Shown in pieces: positions 8,459-17,724 of a DNA stretch of 64,000 nucleotides. The stretch covers positions 62,001-126,000 of the forward strand of contig JADFMN010000001.1 of the NCBI GenBank assembly GCA_022563855.1. The letters run 5' to 3'. Source of the DNA: Armatimonadota bacterium (lineage in GTDB: Bacteria; Armatimonadota; Fimbriimonadia; Fimbriimonadales; Fimbriimonadaceae). Both the position numbers and the translations under genes were made by a program. Each line of letters starts with the position of its first letter. The first letter of the stretch is position 1. Below the pieces are notes generated by a model. That model saw only the letters and a program-made list of their open reading frames with translations. It had not been told where the DNA came from and did not search any database.

Positions 8459-9253
8459 CTACGGATCGACGTTAGAAAGCTGGATGAAGGTGATTTTCGG
8501 CAGCTTGGCGGAGTCTGGGTCGTTCTCGATCCCGCTGACCAGCACGAGATAAACGCCGCCTGGATCCACGGTCTGCGTTATGGAGGCGTAGATCGTATCC
8601 GGTCCGGCGTCATCCCTCCGCGCCACCCAATCCATGGTGCCGCTATCGACGGTGAGCAGGGAGGCGCCGGCAAACTCTATGCCGGCTGCCCGGTACTGTG
8701 GATTGTCGCCTGGGTTCTGGAACGAGATCGCAGGCGTTTGCTTGCCAACCTCGCGAATGAACCCGTGAAGGATGTACAACCTGGCCTTGTTTCCCAGCGG
8801 CGCGACGCGATCGATGATGAGAATAGTGTGCTGGAGCCGTTTGATCTCTTCGCCAGCGACGAAGTTCTTCAAACCGATTGAGAGGACAATCGAGTGCGTG
8901 TCCCTCGGAAAAACTCGATTCTGCGAGTCGTACTCGAAGCCCGTATTGGGATCCGATATGATGACATCGTAGGCGCCGTCATCGTCGCTGATGAACTCAA
9001 AACTTACGAAATCGGGCGTAGTCTCAAGGTAAGTGAGGGCGTCCCCGAAGAGCGTCTCATTCAGCCAAAAGTCAAGGGTGTCCGAATCCGGACTCGCATT
9101 GACAAAGAGGGACGTTGGATCGTCGCCCAACATCGTTCCGCCGCCGCCGCCACAGCCTACGAGACCTGTTGCTGCAAAAGCAGCCATTCCCAGTCCGACG
9201 GACCACTTGACGACGTTGTGCATCATAGCTGAAGGTACCAAATTCCGGGCCAT
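8459..9253 (-). CDS. Lipoprotein with DUF4397-type repeats
   Basis: The N-terminus has a lipoprotein signal ending in LVGC followed by a glycine run, so Cys should be lipidated and the protein membrane-anchored outside the cytoplasm. The mature part (LFVNASPDSDTLDFWLNETLFGDALTYLETTPDFVSF, then a second half with ARLYILHGF and GGVYLVLVSG) matches the DUF4397 pattern of surface and adhesin-like proteins. The first ATG at 9253 lies one base after the stop of the McsA-like gene, consistent with coupled translation. Met10 or Met11 (9226 or 9223) would give a more typical signal length. Ligand unknown. Confidence 0.75.
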   Translation of the reverse strand: MARNLVPSAMMHNVVKWSVGLGMAAFAATGLVGCGGGGGTMLGDDPTSLFVNASPDSDTLDFWLNETLFGDALTYLETTPDFVSFEFISDDDGAYDVIISDPNTGFEYDSQNRVFPRDTHSIVLSIGLKNFVAGEEIKRLQHTILIIDRVAPLGNKARLYILHGFIREVGKQTPAISFQNPGDNPQYRAAGIEFAGASLLTVDSGTMDWVARRDDAGPDTIYASITQTVDPGGVYLVLVSGIENDPDSAKLPKITFIQLSNVDP

Positions 9254-9254
9254 G

Positions 9255-9512
9255 TTACTCTGGTTCTTGATTATCGCGCTCGACTTCTATTGCAGAGACG
9301 AATACGGAGTGGCAAAGGCCGCATCCGACCCGCTGCGTTTCGATGAATTGCTTCAGCGTCCATCCACAGAGCGGGCACGCCTGCGATTCCACCTTCGCGG
9401 CGAGCACAGCTTCCTGCAACCGCCCGAGACCTCGGACGCCAGAGCCCCGGTCGATGCCCTCGGCGTCAACCGTAGCCTTGTCGCCGTCACCGTCGATCAG
9501 TGTATGTCTCAA
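9255..9512 (-). CDS. Mini McsA-like zinc-finger protein
   Basis: The 85-residue product contains one finger, CPLCGWTLKQFIETQRVGC followed by GLCHSVF, closely resembling the second C-x2-C...C-x2-C finger of McsA, the activator of the protein-arginine kinase McsB. The first McsA finger and the UVR domain are absent, so it is either a truncated relative or a separate small zinc protein. Its start overlaps the ilvE stop by four bases and the next gene starts one base after its stop. No mcsB or clpC gene is seen nearby. Function is not established. Confidence 0.6.
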   Translation of the reverse strand: MRHTLIDGDGDKATVDAEGIDRGSGVRGLGRLQEAVLAAKVESQACPLCGWTLKQFIETQRVGCGLCHSVFVSAIEVERDNQEPE

Positions 9513-10393
9513 GACGTCAAGAACTCCGTTCCGGTTCGCGTCTCGTCTCTGAATAACTGCATCAGCTTCTTCGTGAGCGGACCTGGCTTGCCGTCTCCGA
9601 TCGGCTGTCCGTCCAGGCTGACCATCGGAATGACCTCAGCTGCCGTTCCGGTCAAGAACGCCTCGTCAGCCTCGTAGATGTCGACGACGGTCATCATATC
9701 CTCTATTACAGTGACGCCCTGGCCTCGGGCCAAGTTCATCACGGTGGCTCGGGTAATGCCCTTCAGAATCCCTGCCGACGGGTGGGGAGTCCGTAGGACG
9801 CCGTCTCGCACGATGAAGAGGTTGTCGCCCGTGCATTCCGCCACAAATCCCTGCTGATTCAACATCAGGCCTTCGCCGACCCCCGCACGATTCGCTTGGG
9901 CCTTGGCCATGATGTTGGCTGGGTAGCGGCCGATGCACTTCAAACCCGGGTCCAGGCTGTCTGGCGGCATCACCCGAAACGAGGTCGTGATGACGTCGAG
10001 GCCTGCTTCATAATCTTCCGCCTTGTACAGCGCGAGGGTCGAAACCATAATCATGACGTTCGGCGCTATACCGTCCAATGCGCGCGGATCGAGCCCCAGG
10101 CTGCTGCCCCGCGTAACGTTGAGGCGGATATAGCCGTCGCTGATCCCGGCCTTGGCGCAAACGTCGAGGATCGTCGATCTGAGCTGATCCCGGCTCATTT
10201 CCATTTCGATGCCCATGTACCGGCATCCTCCGTAGATTCGCCGAAGGTGCTCGTCCAGCTTGAATATCTTGCCGCCGTAAATGCGGATTCCCTCAAAGAG
10301 GCCGTCTCCGTACAGGTGGGCATGATCAGATACGCTGACCGTTGCTTTTTCGAGTTCGCTAAGCTCTCCGTTGAGCCACACTAGCTTGGGCAT
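9509..10393 (-). CDS. ilvE: Branched-chain amino acid aminotransferase
   Basis: This fold-type IV PLP enzyme transfers the amino group between glutamate and branched-chain 2-oxo acids, the last step of Val, Leu and Ile synthesis. The 294-residue length fits. Recognisable parts are WLNGELSELEKATVSVSDHAHLYGDGLFEGIR at the N-terminus, the probable PLP lysine in GLKCIGRYPANIMAKAQA, LMLNQQGFVAECTGDNLFIV, and AFLTGTAAEVIPM. A D-amino acid transaminase cannot be fully excluded from sequence alone. It is the first gene of a coupled cluster with the McsA-like and DUF4397 genes. Confidence 0.92.
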   Translation of the reverse strand: MPKLVWLNGELSELEKATVSVSDHAHLYGDGLFEGIRIYGGKIFKLDEHLRRIYGGCRYMGIEMEMSRDQLRSTILDVCAKAGISDGYIRLNVTRGSSLGLDPRALDGIAPNVMIMVSTLALYKAEDYEAGLDVITTSFRVMPPDSLDPGLKCIGRYPANIMAKAQANRAGVGEGLMLNQQGFVAECTGDNLFIVRDGVLRTPHPSAGILKGITRATVMNLARGQGVTVIEDMMTVVDIYEADEAFLTGTAAEVIPMVSLDGQPIGDGKPGPLTKKLMQLFRDETRTGTEFLTS

Positions 10394-10509
10394 AATGGTT
10401 TGATTCTACCGGAGCCCTGGTGGCCTCGCCAGACCCGCTGGGGTCAAGGTTCTGTTCCGCAGAACACATAATGTAAGAAAGACGTCTGATATAGGTGACC
10501 CCGACGAGC

Positions 10510-11898
10510 ATGTCCAGCAAACTCAAATCCGTTCTCTTTGCATGCACAGCAACCGTGTGCGTTGGGTCTCTTGCTGTCGGGTACGCCATCGCTGCGTATC
10601 CCGAGAAACTCAGGGCATCGACGGAAATCGGTGGCATCGACGTGGGCGAACTCGCCCCGGGGGCCGCCAAGCAGAAGCTAGAGCAGTGGTGGGCCGACCA
10701 GCGAAATAGACGCGTGCGGCTGTACAGCCCTAACGTTGATGGGCCCACCGTCGTCGCGACCTTCGCTCAACTGGGAGTCGATCTGGACTACGACCAGACG
10801 ATCGATCCTCTTGAACGCGACACGCTCGTTGCTTGGGCGCTGCGGAAGGCTGGTCGCAGCTCCGAGCCGGTCACGGTCGCTGCCCCCTCCATCATAATGG
10901 GCGAGCAGGCGGTCGATGTGATGGCGGAGTACCTGCGGGTCATCGAGCCAGAGCCCGCAGCAGCGCGTGCGACACTGATCGATGGGGAGGTTCAATTGAG
11001 TTTCGAGGTTCCGTCGTACGAAGTGGATCCAAGCGGCGTCGAGCAAGTGCTCCTCGAGGCGTTCTTCGCCAGCCTCGACTCGGACGACATCCCGGAGATT
11101 GCCATCCCCGTCATCGCCGGCAGCAAGCGCATTCGTGACTCTGAACTTGCGGTGATCAACACCGTCGTAGGAGAGTTTTCAACGCGGTTTTCAAGTCCGA
11201 ACAGCAAACGCAGCCAGAACTTGAAGCGAGCCGCTGAGATTATTGACGGCTTGGTGCTGCTTCCCGGCGAGGAGTTCAGCTTCAACGGCCGCGTAGGCAA
11301 GAGAACTCTCGATCGAGGATTCCAAAAGGCGGGCGCATACGTGCGGGGACTGCACGGCTTTCAGATCGGCGGCGGCGTGTGCCAGGTCAGCACCACGCTG
11401 TACAACGCCGCGCTGCTCGCCAATATGGAGATGGACAAGCGCTCTTGCCACACGTTTGCAGTTCCTTACGTGCCTCTAGGCCGTGACGCCGCCGTATCGT
11501 ACGGCGAGGTCGATATGAGCTTTAAGAACACGCGCGCAGAACCGATTGCAATTTCCGCGAAGTGGGAGCCGCGGCTTCTTACGTTTTCGATCTTGGGCAA
11601 AGATGATCCGGGACTGGAGGTCAACATCTACCAGCGCGTGACGAAAAGCTGGGAGCATCCGATCAAGTACGAACACGACAAGTCGCTTGAAGCCGGTGAG
11701 ATCGTCGTAATCGAAAAAGGCGGGAAGGGGTATCAAGCCGTCACGACCAAGGTCGTGCGCAGGGACGGGGAAGAGGTTTCGCGCACAGTGCTATCTCGAA
11801 GCTACTATCGCGGCGGTCCGAAGGTAGTGGCGCTGAACAAGGACCTCACCGAGGTTCCTCCTGCCGTGGACGACTCTACGGACGACGGACTCGAATGA
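10510..11898 (+). CDS. VanW family protein with peptidoglycan-binding-like domain
   Basis: The N-terminus has one hydrophobic segment (residues about 9-26), probably a membrane anchor or signal. A PG-binding-4-like domain (about 40-210) is followed by a VanW domain: FSTRFSSPNSKRSQNLKRAA, LLPGEEFSFNGRVG, GGGVCQVSTTLYNAALLAN and VPLGRDAAVSYGEVD. VanW proteins are named after vancomycin clusters but are widespread and their reaction is unknown; no van resistance genes are nearby. ATG at 10510 is preferred; GTG at 10495 is possible. The last 23 bases overlap the convergent membrane-protein gene. Confidence 0.88.
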   Translation: MSSKLKSVLFACTATVCVGSLAVGYAIAAYPEKLRASTEIGGIDVGELAPGAAKQKLEQWWADQRNRRVRLYSPNVDGPTVVATFAQLGVDLDYDQTIDPLERDTLVAWALRKAGRSSEPVTVAAPSIIMGEQAVDVMAEYLRVIEPEPAAARATLIDGEVQLSFEVPSYEVDPSGVEQVLLEAFFASLDSDDIPEIAIPVIAGSKRIRDSELAVINTVVGEFSTRFSSPNSKRSQNLKRAAEIIDGLVLLPGEEFSFNGRVGKRTLDRGFQKAGAYVRGLHGFQIGGGVCQVSTTLYNAALLANMEMDKRSCHTFAVPYVPLGRDAAVSYGEVDMSFKNTRAEPIAISAKWEPRLLTFSILGKDDPGLEVNIYQRVTKSWEHPIKYEHDKSLEAGEIVVIEKGGKGYQAVTTKVVRRDGEEVSRTVLSRSYYRGGPKVVALNKDLTEVPPAVDDSTDDGLE

Positions 11899-13720
11899 GC
11901 CTCAACTGATTCCCTTCGTACACGATTTCGCCTAGGGGAGTCAAATCTACCAAGCGGATCTGGCTGTACGTTTCGGGCACGGGGGCGACGACGTAGTCGA
12001 TCCCCCACTCCTCTAGAATGGCGAATCTCTCGTTTAGGGGAACCTCCTGGATGAAGAAGGCTGTGTTCTGATCTCGTCGGCCGTTCGGCCCGCCGTAAGA
12101 AGGCGTTTCGCTCCAATGCCCGGCATAGGTGTACGCACCCGTCAATCCGGACAGAATTGGGTTTAGGTCTGACAAGTACGGCGGTGATCCGAGGTCGGCG
12201 GAGGAAACTCCAGTCATGGCGATCACCGTCTTTTTCCCAGAGATCTCGTTTAGGAGGTCGACGATTACGGCTTCGTCGCGCGTGAGATAGAGCGCGTGAA
12301 CGGTGGTGCTGGACACTTTGCTGCGCACAAGCGTCAGCTCGCGCTGAAGCCAGAAAACCGACGTAGCCGAACACACCGCCAGAGCCAGCGCCGCGACGAG
12401 GTTTCGCGGTTGCCGATCCATGCGCTGCAACGCCTGAGCCAGCCCGATCGCCCCGATAATTGCCCACGGAACGGCGAGCATCATCGTCAGTTTTCGCTGG
12501 AACAGAGCGGGGAAGTACGGGGCAACAAGTCCGACCAGCGCCCACGACCACAGCAGATTCCATCCAAGGTCCTTCCTTGCGAGCAGCGCAACCGCGACGA
12601 TCGCCAGAACGATCATCGCGCCCCAAGCAACGGCGTTGACAACGTATCCGCTTGATTGCGGCTTTGCAAGAATGAACAGCACCACCGAGCCGCCGCATAT
12701 CAGTGCGAGCCCGATCTTGCGCCTCATCGGTTCTAACTCCGACCGATGCAGCGTGATCATCGCGAGTACGAACAAGGGGAGGATCCCAACGAGAATCTGA
12801 GCGAAGGAGCCGGTGTACGTTAAAGTATTCGCCCGCGCCTGGAACACTTCGTCGACGCGCAGCACGTGCAGAAACCAAAGTGCGGAAGGGAGCGCGCCAA
12901 GGCCGATCGCAGCACATCGCACAGTCCACAGCCAAGTGAGCTGGCCGGAAGCGAACAAGCTCGCGACGAAAGCGATCAGCACGAGGACAAGCAACAACAC
13001 ATCGTAGCTGTGGATGTTCATCAGTACGGCCATCGCGGCTGCTGCCGGCAACACCGGCTTCCAAGACTCACGGGCGTTGAGAACAGAAATGAACACGACA
13101 AGAATGAGGCACAGGCTGGCCATGAACAGGCCGTTGACGAGCATCGAGGGGAACACGAACGCCTCCGGCTGCCAGTTGTCGATCGGGGAATGGCCGCTCA
13201 TGATGGACCCGAACCATGGCGCACCAGTCTCGAGAGTGCGACCGAACATCTGCCAAGCGATAAACGAGAGTCCGCCACCTAGAACTGCCAGAACGACAGC
13301 AAACTTCCCGGTGAAGCTGTTGAAGTTCAGGCGCGCGAGGAACTTGCCGAGAAGCACGACGGCAAGGAAGCTGAAACCAGCTCGCGCAACCGTCAGCGCC
13401 AGGCTGATTCCGATCAGTTTTGCCAGCCATCCGACGACGAGGAAGTAAACGTGGATCGTCAAGCCTGGCTGCTCCATCGTCGTGAAGCGGTTGTCGAACA
13501 GCAGTTGCCCGTCCGCTGATTGGTGCACCCAAGCGGCGTACACCATCTGGTCGTCCATGCCGGTCGGGAACGGCAGGTACCGACCGCTCTCGGGCGCGGC
13601 CAAGAGCCCGATGAAGACGGGAATCAACGCCAGCAGTGCCACAAGAATGCCAAACCGAATGGCAAACTTGTGAATCTCAATCCGATTGAATTCCGGTGTG
13701 CCGTGGGCTGGCGTTTCCAA
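11876..13720 (-). CDS. Polytopic membrane protein, GT-C glycosyltransferase-like
   Basis: The 614-residue product has roughly a dozen hydrophobic helices, beginning with FGILVALLALIPVFIGLLA. After the first helix comes a long extracytoplasmic loop with YLPFPTGMDDQMVYAAWVHQSADGQLLFDNRFT, where GMDDQ could stand for the acidic loop motif of GT-C enzymes. The C-terminal soluble part (about residues 470-614) is mixed alpha/beta. This layout suggests transfer of a sugar from a lipid-linked donor, but no specific family was recognised. It lies 51 bases downstream of the DUF4350 gene on the same strand, so it may be the last gene of that operon. Confidence 0.6.
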   Translation of the reverse strand: METPAHGTPEFNRIEIHKFAIRFGILVALLALIPVFIGLLAAPESGRYLPFPTGMDDQMVYAAWVHQSADGQLLFDNRFTTMEQPGLTIHVYFLVVGWLAKLIGISLALTVARAGFSFLAVVLLGKFLARLNFNSFTGKFAVVLAVLGGGLSFIAWQMFGRTLETGAPWFGSIMSGHSPIDNWQPEAFVFPSMLVNGLFMASLCLILVVFISVLNARESWKPVLPAAAAMAVLMNIHSYDVLLLVLVLIAFVASLFASGQLTWLWTVRCAAIGLGALPSALWFLHVLRVDEVFQARANTLTYTGSFAQILVGILPLFVLAMITLHRSELEPMRRKIGLALICGGSVVLFILAKPQSSGYVVNAVAWGAMIVLAIVAVALLARKDLGWNLLWSWALVGLVAPYFPALFQRKLTMMLAVPWAIIGAIGLAQALQRMDRQPRNLVAALALAVCSATSVFWLQRELTLVRSKVSSTTVHALYLTRDEAVIVDLLNEISGKKTVIAMTGVSSADLGSPPYLSDLNPILSGLTGAYTYAGHWSETPSYGGPNGRRDQNTAFFIQEVPLNERFAILEEWGIDYVVAPVPETYSQIRLVDLTPLGEIVYEGNQLRLIRVRRP

Positions 13721-13771
13721 TTCTCAAACAGCTCCAGGTTTGGTTCGCACTGTTTATATCAGATTCTGAGC

Positions 13772-14941
13772 TTACTGCGCTTGACGCGTGTCGGCCTCGA
13801 ACGCCTCCAACGCGGCCAGCAGCGCTTGCGCTGCAACTGCGGCCCTACTTGCCGATGTTTCAAATGCGACCATTTCCTCAACTGCCAGGTACTGCTCTCG
13901 CAAGCTCGTTGGTACGCCGCGGAGCAGCTTGAGACGATCTGAGCTCGCTGGTGTGCCCGTAGCCTTCCGAATTCGCTCGTCAACTTCCTGAAGCAGCAGA
14001 TTTAGGGCAGTGCCGGATTTTTTACCGCGCCTCATGGCGGTCGCCACTGCTTCGACCAGCTCGCGGCTGCCGCGCTGCACGCTCCTCCTGCGATCCGGCA
14101 AGCCAAATCGAACGCCGAAGGTGAAGATGATCACGGCAAGAAGCAACAGCACCTGCCACCTTGCCGCAGCCGACCATGATCCGAGCATCGTGTACACGGT
14201 GGTGGTGTCGAAGTTTCCGATGCCTGCTTCGACGAAGACGACTCGTTTACTGTGTCCGGCCATCTGCCGAACAAGATACAGATAGAACGCGGCGTTATCG
14301 TTATCACCCAGGAATCGGTTTGTCATGCCGATCCCGTCCGCGACCGTGACGACTGCGCCCTCTTGAGCCGGGTAGTGCAGGGTGAAGGTCGCTCCGGGGT
14401 AAGACCAGCCGCGATACGCGGCCTCCGATATCGGCAGAGTCGTCGACGCATCCAAGTAAGGCCTGGCATTGACCAGATATTCGCCCGACCCAGTTACGTT
14501 GGATGAGAGCCGGAGCGCAGCCTCGGAGAGCTTCGAAGCCTCGGAGAACCCTTTTGTCATGAAAACCTGCAGCACACGACCGCCCAACAAGACGTGTACT
14601 GCGAGGGCTTCCTCCGTCGGAGACACGTATGGCCCTTCCTCGAATTCCTCCGATTCAAGCTCGTCGAATACGTCCTGAAACGCACCGAAAGGTTCATAAG
14701 GCAGCGTGACGAAGATCACGAGGTCATCCGGCTCGAGCCTTGGCTTCTGTTCTCTGTTTAGGGAAACATCGAATCCGTCGCGCCTCAACAGCTCCGCGAA
14801 CGCCGCCACTCCGCTCGGCTTGACGTTCGTTGTGCTCGGGAAGCTTTGCGGCTCGCTCCTCGATATGAACAGCACGGTCAGCGAGATGACCAGCAGGCCG
14901 ACCAGCCCCCAGATGGTGAACGAGAACCCCCACCGGTTCAT
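13772..14941 (-). CDS. DUF4350 domain membrane protein
   Basis: The ATG at 14941 overlaps the upstream stop as ATGA, favouring it over the upstream ATG at 14971. One N-terminal helix (FTIWGLVGLLVISLTVLFI) is followed by the DUF4350 region (SGVAAFAELLRRDGFDVSLNRE, PDDLVIFVTLP), a second helix near residue 270 (WQVLLLLAVIIFTFGVRFGL), and a cytosolic helical tail. DUF4350 proteins usually occur with DUF4129 proteins and MoxR/DUF58 genes in membrane-complex operons; the DUF4129 gene is directly upstream here, but no MoxR or DUF58 gene is seen. Biochemical role unknown. Confidence 0.85.
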   Translation of the reverse strand: MNRWGFSFTIWGLVGLLVISLTVLFISRSEPQSFPSTTNVKPSGVAAFAELLRRDGFDVSLNREQKPRLEPDDLVIFVTLPYEPFGAFQDVFDELESEEFEEGPYVSPTEEALAVHVLLGGRVLQVFMTKGFSEASKLSEAALRLSSNVTGSGEYLVNARPYLDASTTLPISEAAYRGWSYPGATFTLHYPAQEGAVVTVADGIGMTNRFLGDNDNAAFYLYLVRQMAGHSKRVVFVEAGIGNFDTTTVYTMLGSWSAAARWQVLLLLAVIIFTFGVRFGLPDRRRSVQRGSRELVEAVATAMRRGKKSGTALNLLLQEVDERIRKATGTPASSDRLKLLRGVPTSLREQYLAVEEMVAFETSASRAAVAAQALLAALEAFEADTRQAQ

Positions 14942-15894
14942 GCGGCGATCGGAACGCCGAGCAGTCGACATAATGTTATGTACTTCTCCTTGAAGTAGCG
15001 GACGTCGTCCCCTGTCGCTTTGAGGTTTCCATACCAGATCTGGTCAAAGCTCTGCGTAAGGTCTCGAAAATCTGCTTCCTCGGGCATCTTAGGGCTTGCC
15101 TCAATTCGATACAGGTGCTCCCAGTTGGTTTCGTGGCGGATGAACCTCGCCACATTTGACTCGTCGAATCGAACGAGGCTTGCGATGTACAGACATCTCA
15201 CAGCCTCTCTGTAACGGCCCTCAGCCTCAAGGCTGTTCGCGCGATCCAGCCACTCGCTGGCGGTTCTCTCCGGCTCATCTTCCTCCAGTATTCCGCCGAC
15301 GCGCTTTCTTCTTGCACGGATCTTGATGTGCATCAGGACGAAAACTAACGCGACTAGCAAGGCGATCGCGAGCAGTACCCATGCGATCGTCGTCACAAAG
15401 CCAAGCGGAAGGGCTCCGGGTAGCGAGCCTATCTGCGGGCTTCGGTTGAACAGCTTTTCGAGAAGGGCGGCGATGATTTCGCTGATGCGGCGTCCCAGTC
15501 TGTCCAACCAGTTGCGGCCCTCCTTCTCGCCGTAGTCGACATACAGCGGAGACGACAGTATCTGTTCGGCTTGCTGCTGTGCGTCGGTCACTTCGCCGGG
15601 GAACGCCTCAAGCTCCATAACCATGCGACCGGACAGGTCCTCGAGCAGCTCCCGTTGCACGTTCTCCCACGACCTTTGTACTCTGTCCAGGTCTGCGAGG
15701 CGGCGACTGATTCCCAGTTGGGCGTCCTCGGTCAACGACGTTGGTGCGTTTTCAAGCGCCGTCTGCAGGGACTCGCTGCTCGAGGCGTTCTCGACCAGGC
15801 CTCGGAAGTCTTCAACGTCCGAGCCGGAACTTATCGCTGCGGCTAGAGCGATGCTACAACCGCAGATCAGCCTCTTCAGTGCCTTCCAATACAT
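14938..15894 (-). CDS. DUF4129 domain membrane protein
   Basis: Starting at ATG 15894 gives a signal-like N-terminus (ALKRLICGCSIALAAAISSG); an upstream ATG at 15945 would overlap the preceding gene by 92 bases and is less likely. A helical periplasmic part precedes a membrane helix near residue 180 (VTTIAWVLLAIALLVALVFVLM). The DUF4129 domain follows (ASEWLDRANSLEAEGRYREAVRCLYIASLVRFDESNVARFIRHETNWEHL and YFKEKYITLCRLLG). It sits between a multi-helix membrane protein and the DUF4350 protein, an arrangement known from many bacteria. Function unknown. Confidence 0.85.
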   Translation of the reverse strand: MYWKALKRLICGCSIALAAAISSGSDVEDFRGLVENASSSESLQTALENAPTSLTEDAQLGISRRLADLDRVQRSWENVQRELLEDLSGRMVMELEAFPGEVTDAQQQAEQILSSPLYVDYGEKEGRNWLDRLGRRISEIIAALLEKLFNRSPQIGSLPGALPLGFVTTIAWVLLAIALLVALVFVLMHIKIRARRKRVGGILEEDEPERTASEWLDRANSLEAEGRYREAVRCLYIASLVRFDESNVARFIRHETNWEHLYRIEASPKMPEEADFRDLTQSFDQIWYGNLKATGDDVRYFKEKYITLCRLLGVPIAA

Positions 15895-16918
15895 CGCGCG
15901 CCATCGTTTCAATGTCGAAACCTTCCACTCTGATTCTACGGTCAAAATAAATCGTTACCAAGGAACAGCTCAAGAATGGGACGAGCAGCCAGAGCGCCAG
16001 GAAAGACGGCAGCGCGTTCAAGCCTTCTACTAGCACAGCCATGCCGATGGATCTACCGCCGATCGACTCCGCCCACGCAATCACGCCAGCCATCCCCAGC
16101 ACTGTGTTGATGCCTGCATAGAGCGCTCCCCATGTGAGCAAGCAGATAAACCAAGTCAGAACGAGCGCCTGGTAACCGTCGGGAATGTGTCTCTGGCGGC
16201 GAATCAGCAGTCGGCTTCGGCGAAGGGCATCCTTGCTCGATACTCCCTCTACGATCGCGACGACCGGGGCGAGCCCGTCGATGTTTATCATGATCGGCAT
16301 TGCAATAATCCCGACGATAAAAGCCATGAATGCCAGCACGCTGGCGAAGTCTAGGGCAGTGCTCGACCCCGCTCCCGACGATTCCAAATAAGCGCTGTAC
16401 AGCAACAACGCCCCAGCGATGATCAGGATGGCGCTCGCGCGCATAACGATTCTAAATAGTAGCCTCGCCGTCGTCATCGCGCCGACTTTCGCGCTCTGGA
16501 CCGCCTCCTTCAAATCGACTTCCTGCGACAGGATATAGCCGGAAACCAAGCGACCGCTCAGCGCCGTCGCATAACCGAGGCCCACGGCGAACACCGGCAG
16601 GGCGACAAGCAGCCAAACGGCGAACGCAATGGCCACTTCCCCAACCTGCGCAGCGTAGTTGTCTGGATTGCTCGTCCCCCAGAGGCCTGGAAGCACGAAC
16701 CCTTGGAAGAAAATCAGCCCGAGGAAGCAAAACAGCATCGGCGGAAACGTGAGTCGCAACAGCGGCAGGGCGAGCCGCTGGTACAGGCGGGTTGCGAGGT
16801 CCAAAATCTCGCCTGTGCTGCGCGGGGTGAGCAGCCGCCTGCGATCAACGGACCGCATCCGGCTACGGTAGAACTCTTGGGGCGAGTCAAAGGGCATCGA
16901 CTGCATTCCTGCCGACAA
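15854..16918 (-). CDS. Multi-pass membrane protein, first gene of DUF4129/DUF4350 operon
   Basis: The 354-residue product has about six to eight hydrophobic helices (LLRLTFPPMLFCFLGLIFF, VGEVAIAFAVWLLVALPVFAVGLGYA, ILIIAGALLLYSAYL, and others) and a short basic N-terminus (SRMRSVDRRRLLTPRS). The segment LAPVVAIVEGVSSKDALRRSRLLIRR is typical of DUF4013-like or glycerophosphodiesterase-type membrane domains, in which a cytoplasmic loop separates helices. It overlaps the DUF4129 start by 41 bases, indicating one operon. Likely partner of the DUF4129/DUF4350 membrane complex; no enzymatic motif seen. Confidence 0.7.
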   Translation of the reverse strand: MSAGMQSMPFDSPQEFYRSRMRSVDRRRLLTPRSTGEILDLATRLYQRLALPLLRLTFPPMLFCFLGLIFFQGFVLPGLWGTSNPDNYAAQVGEVAIAFAVWLLVALPVFAVGLGYATALSGRLVSGYILSQEVDLKEAVQSAKVGAMTTARLLFRIVMRASAILIIAGALLLYSAYLESSGAGSSTALDFASVLAFMAFIVGIIAMPIMINIDGLAPVVAIVEGVSSKDALRRSRLLIRRQRHIPDGYQALVLTWFICLLTWGALYAGINTVLGMAGVIAWAESIGGRSIGMAVLVEGLNALPSFLALWLLVPFLSCSLVTIYFDRRIRVEGFDIETMARDVLEGTEEADLRL

Positions 16919-17016
16919 TCAACATATAATGACTCAAATGCGGGCACCTTTGACGCTTTGGAGGTCTTAATGTACGTAGACTCACCTGAAGCTCATCGTG
17001 AGAAGGAATCGCTGAT

Positions 17017-17721
17017 ATGACGACTGCACTGCTTGCCGTAGCTCTGATAACCCAAAAGGACCCAACGATCGAAGATGCCGTCCTGATCGGATTCAAGTCG
17101 GCTACGTTTGTTACGACTGTGTCGGGCGCGAAGCAGTCAGAGCTCCGGAAGATCAACAAGGACTTCGCGGCCTCCTACCGATTCAAGCGGATGAAGGTCC
17201 AAATGAAGGAGCCGTTCAAGATACGGCTTTCGACCGCCGTCGATGACACCAGGATCGTCATGATCATCAACGGGCCAAAGAAGGTGTACAGAATCCCTAA
17301 GGTGAACTTATCGAAACGGGAGGACAACTCGAAGAACCCGGCAAAGCGACAGACGACTTTGGATTTCGGACTGCTGACCAAGTCGCTCTTCGACGGGTAT
17401 ATGGATGCGAAATACGTCCGAACGGACAGGCTTACGGGAGAGTGGGTGTTCGACTTGACCTACAAACCCGAGCACGGCGACAAGTCGCGGCATCGAGTTT
17501 GGATCGACCCTGAGAGGAGATTTCTCACCAAACGCGCTTGGTACAGCCGACGAGGAAATCTGCGAGCGACGTTCTTGTATGAAGACGCGACGAAGTTTGG
17601 CGACATCTGGTTCCCGAAAACGGCGATCGTCAAGAACGCCGAGAACAAGGTCGCTGGGACCATTATTTGCACCGAGGTCGTGGTCAATCCGACTTTGTCG
17701 GACGACCTGTTCAAACTGTAG
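17017..17721 (+). CDS. LolA-like lipoprotein-sorting family protein
   Basis: The 234-residue product has a very short hydrophobic start (TTALLAVALITQ) and a beta-rich body alternating basic and aromatic residues, with TAVDDTRIVMIINGPKKVYRIPK, LTGEWVFDLTYKPEHGDKSRHRVWIDPERRFLTKRAWYS and FGDIWFPKTAIVKNAENK. The pattern 'W-x-D-P-x-x-x-x-x-x-K' and 'F-G-D-x-W-F-P' is typical of outer-membrane lipoprotein-sorting (LolA/LolB-fold) proteins in Gram-negative-type genomes. It stands alone, convergent with hrcA three bases away. Whether the short N-terminus is a real signal is unclear. Confidence 0.65.
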   Translation: MTTALLAVALITQKDPTIEDAVLIGFKSATFVTTVSGAKQSELRKINKDFAASYRFKRMKVQMKEPFKIRLSTAVDDTRIVMIINGPKKVYRIPKVNLSKREDNSKNPAKRQTTLDFGLLTKSLFDGYMDAKYVRTDRLTGEWVFDLTYKPEHGDKSRHRVWIDPERRFLTKRAWYSRRGNLRATFLYEDATKFGDIWFPKTAIVKNAENKVAGTIICTEVVVNPTLSDDLFKL

Positions 17722-17724
17722 CGC

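Noticed and set aside
12296-13448. Several plus-strand frames antisense to the GT-C-like gene
   Set aside because: Composition is Arg/His/Gln-rich as expected for reverse-strand shadows of a hydrophobic membrane protein.
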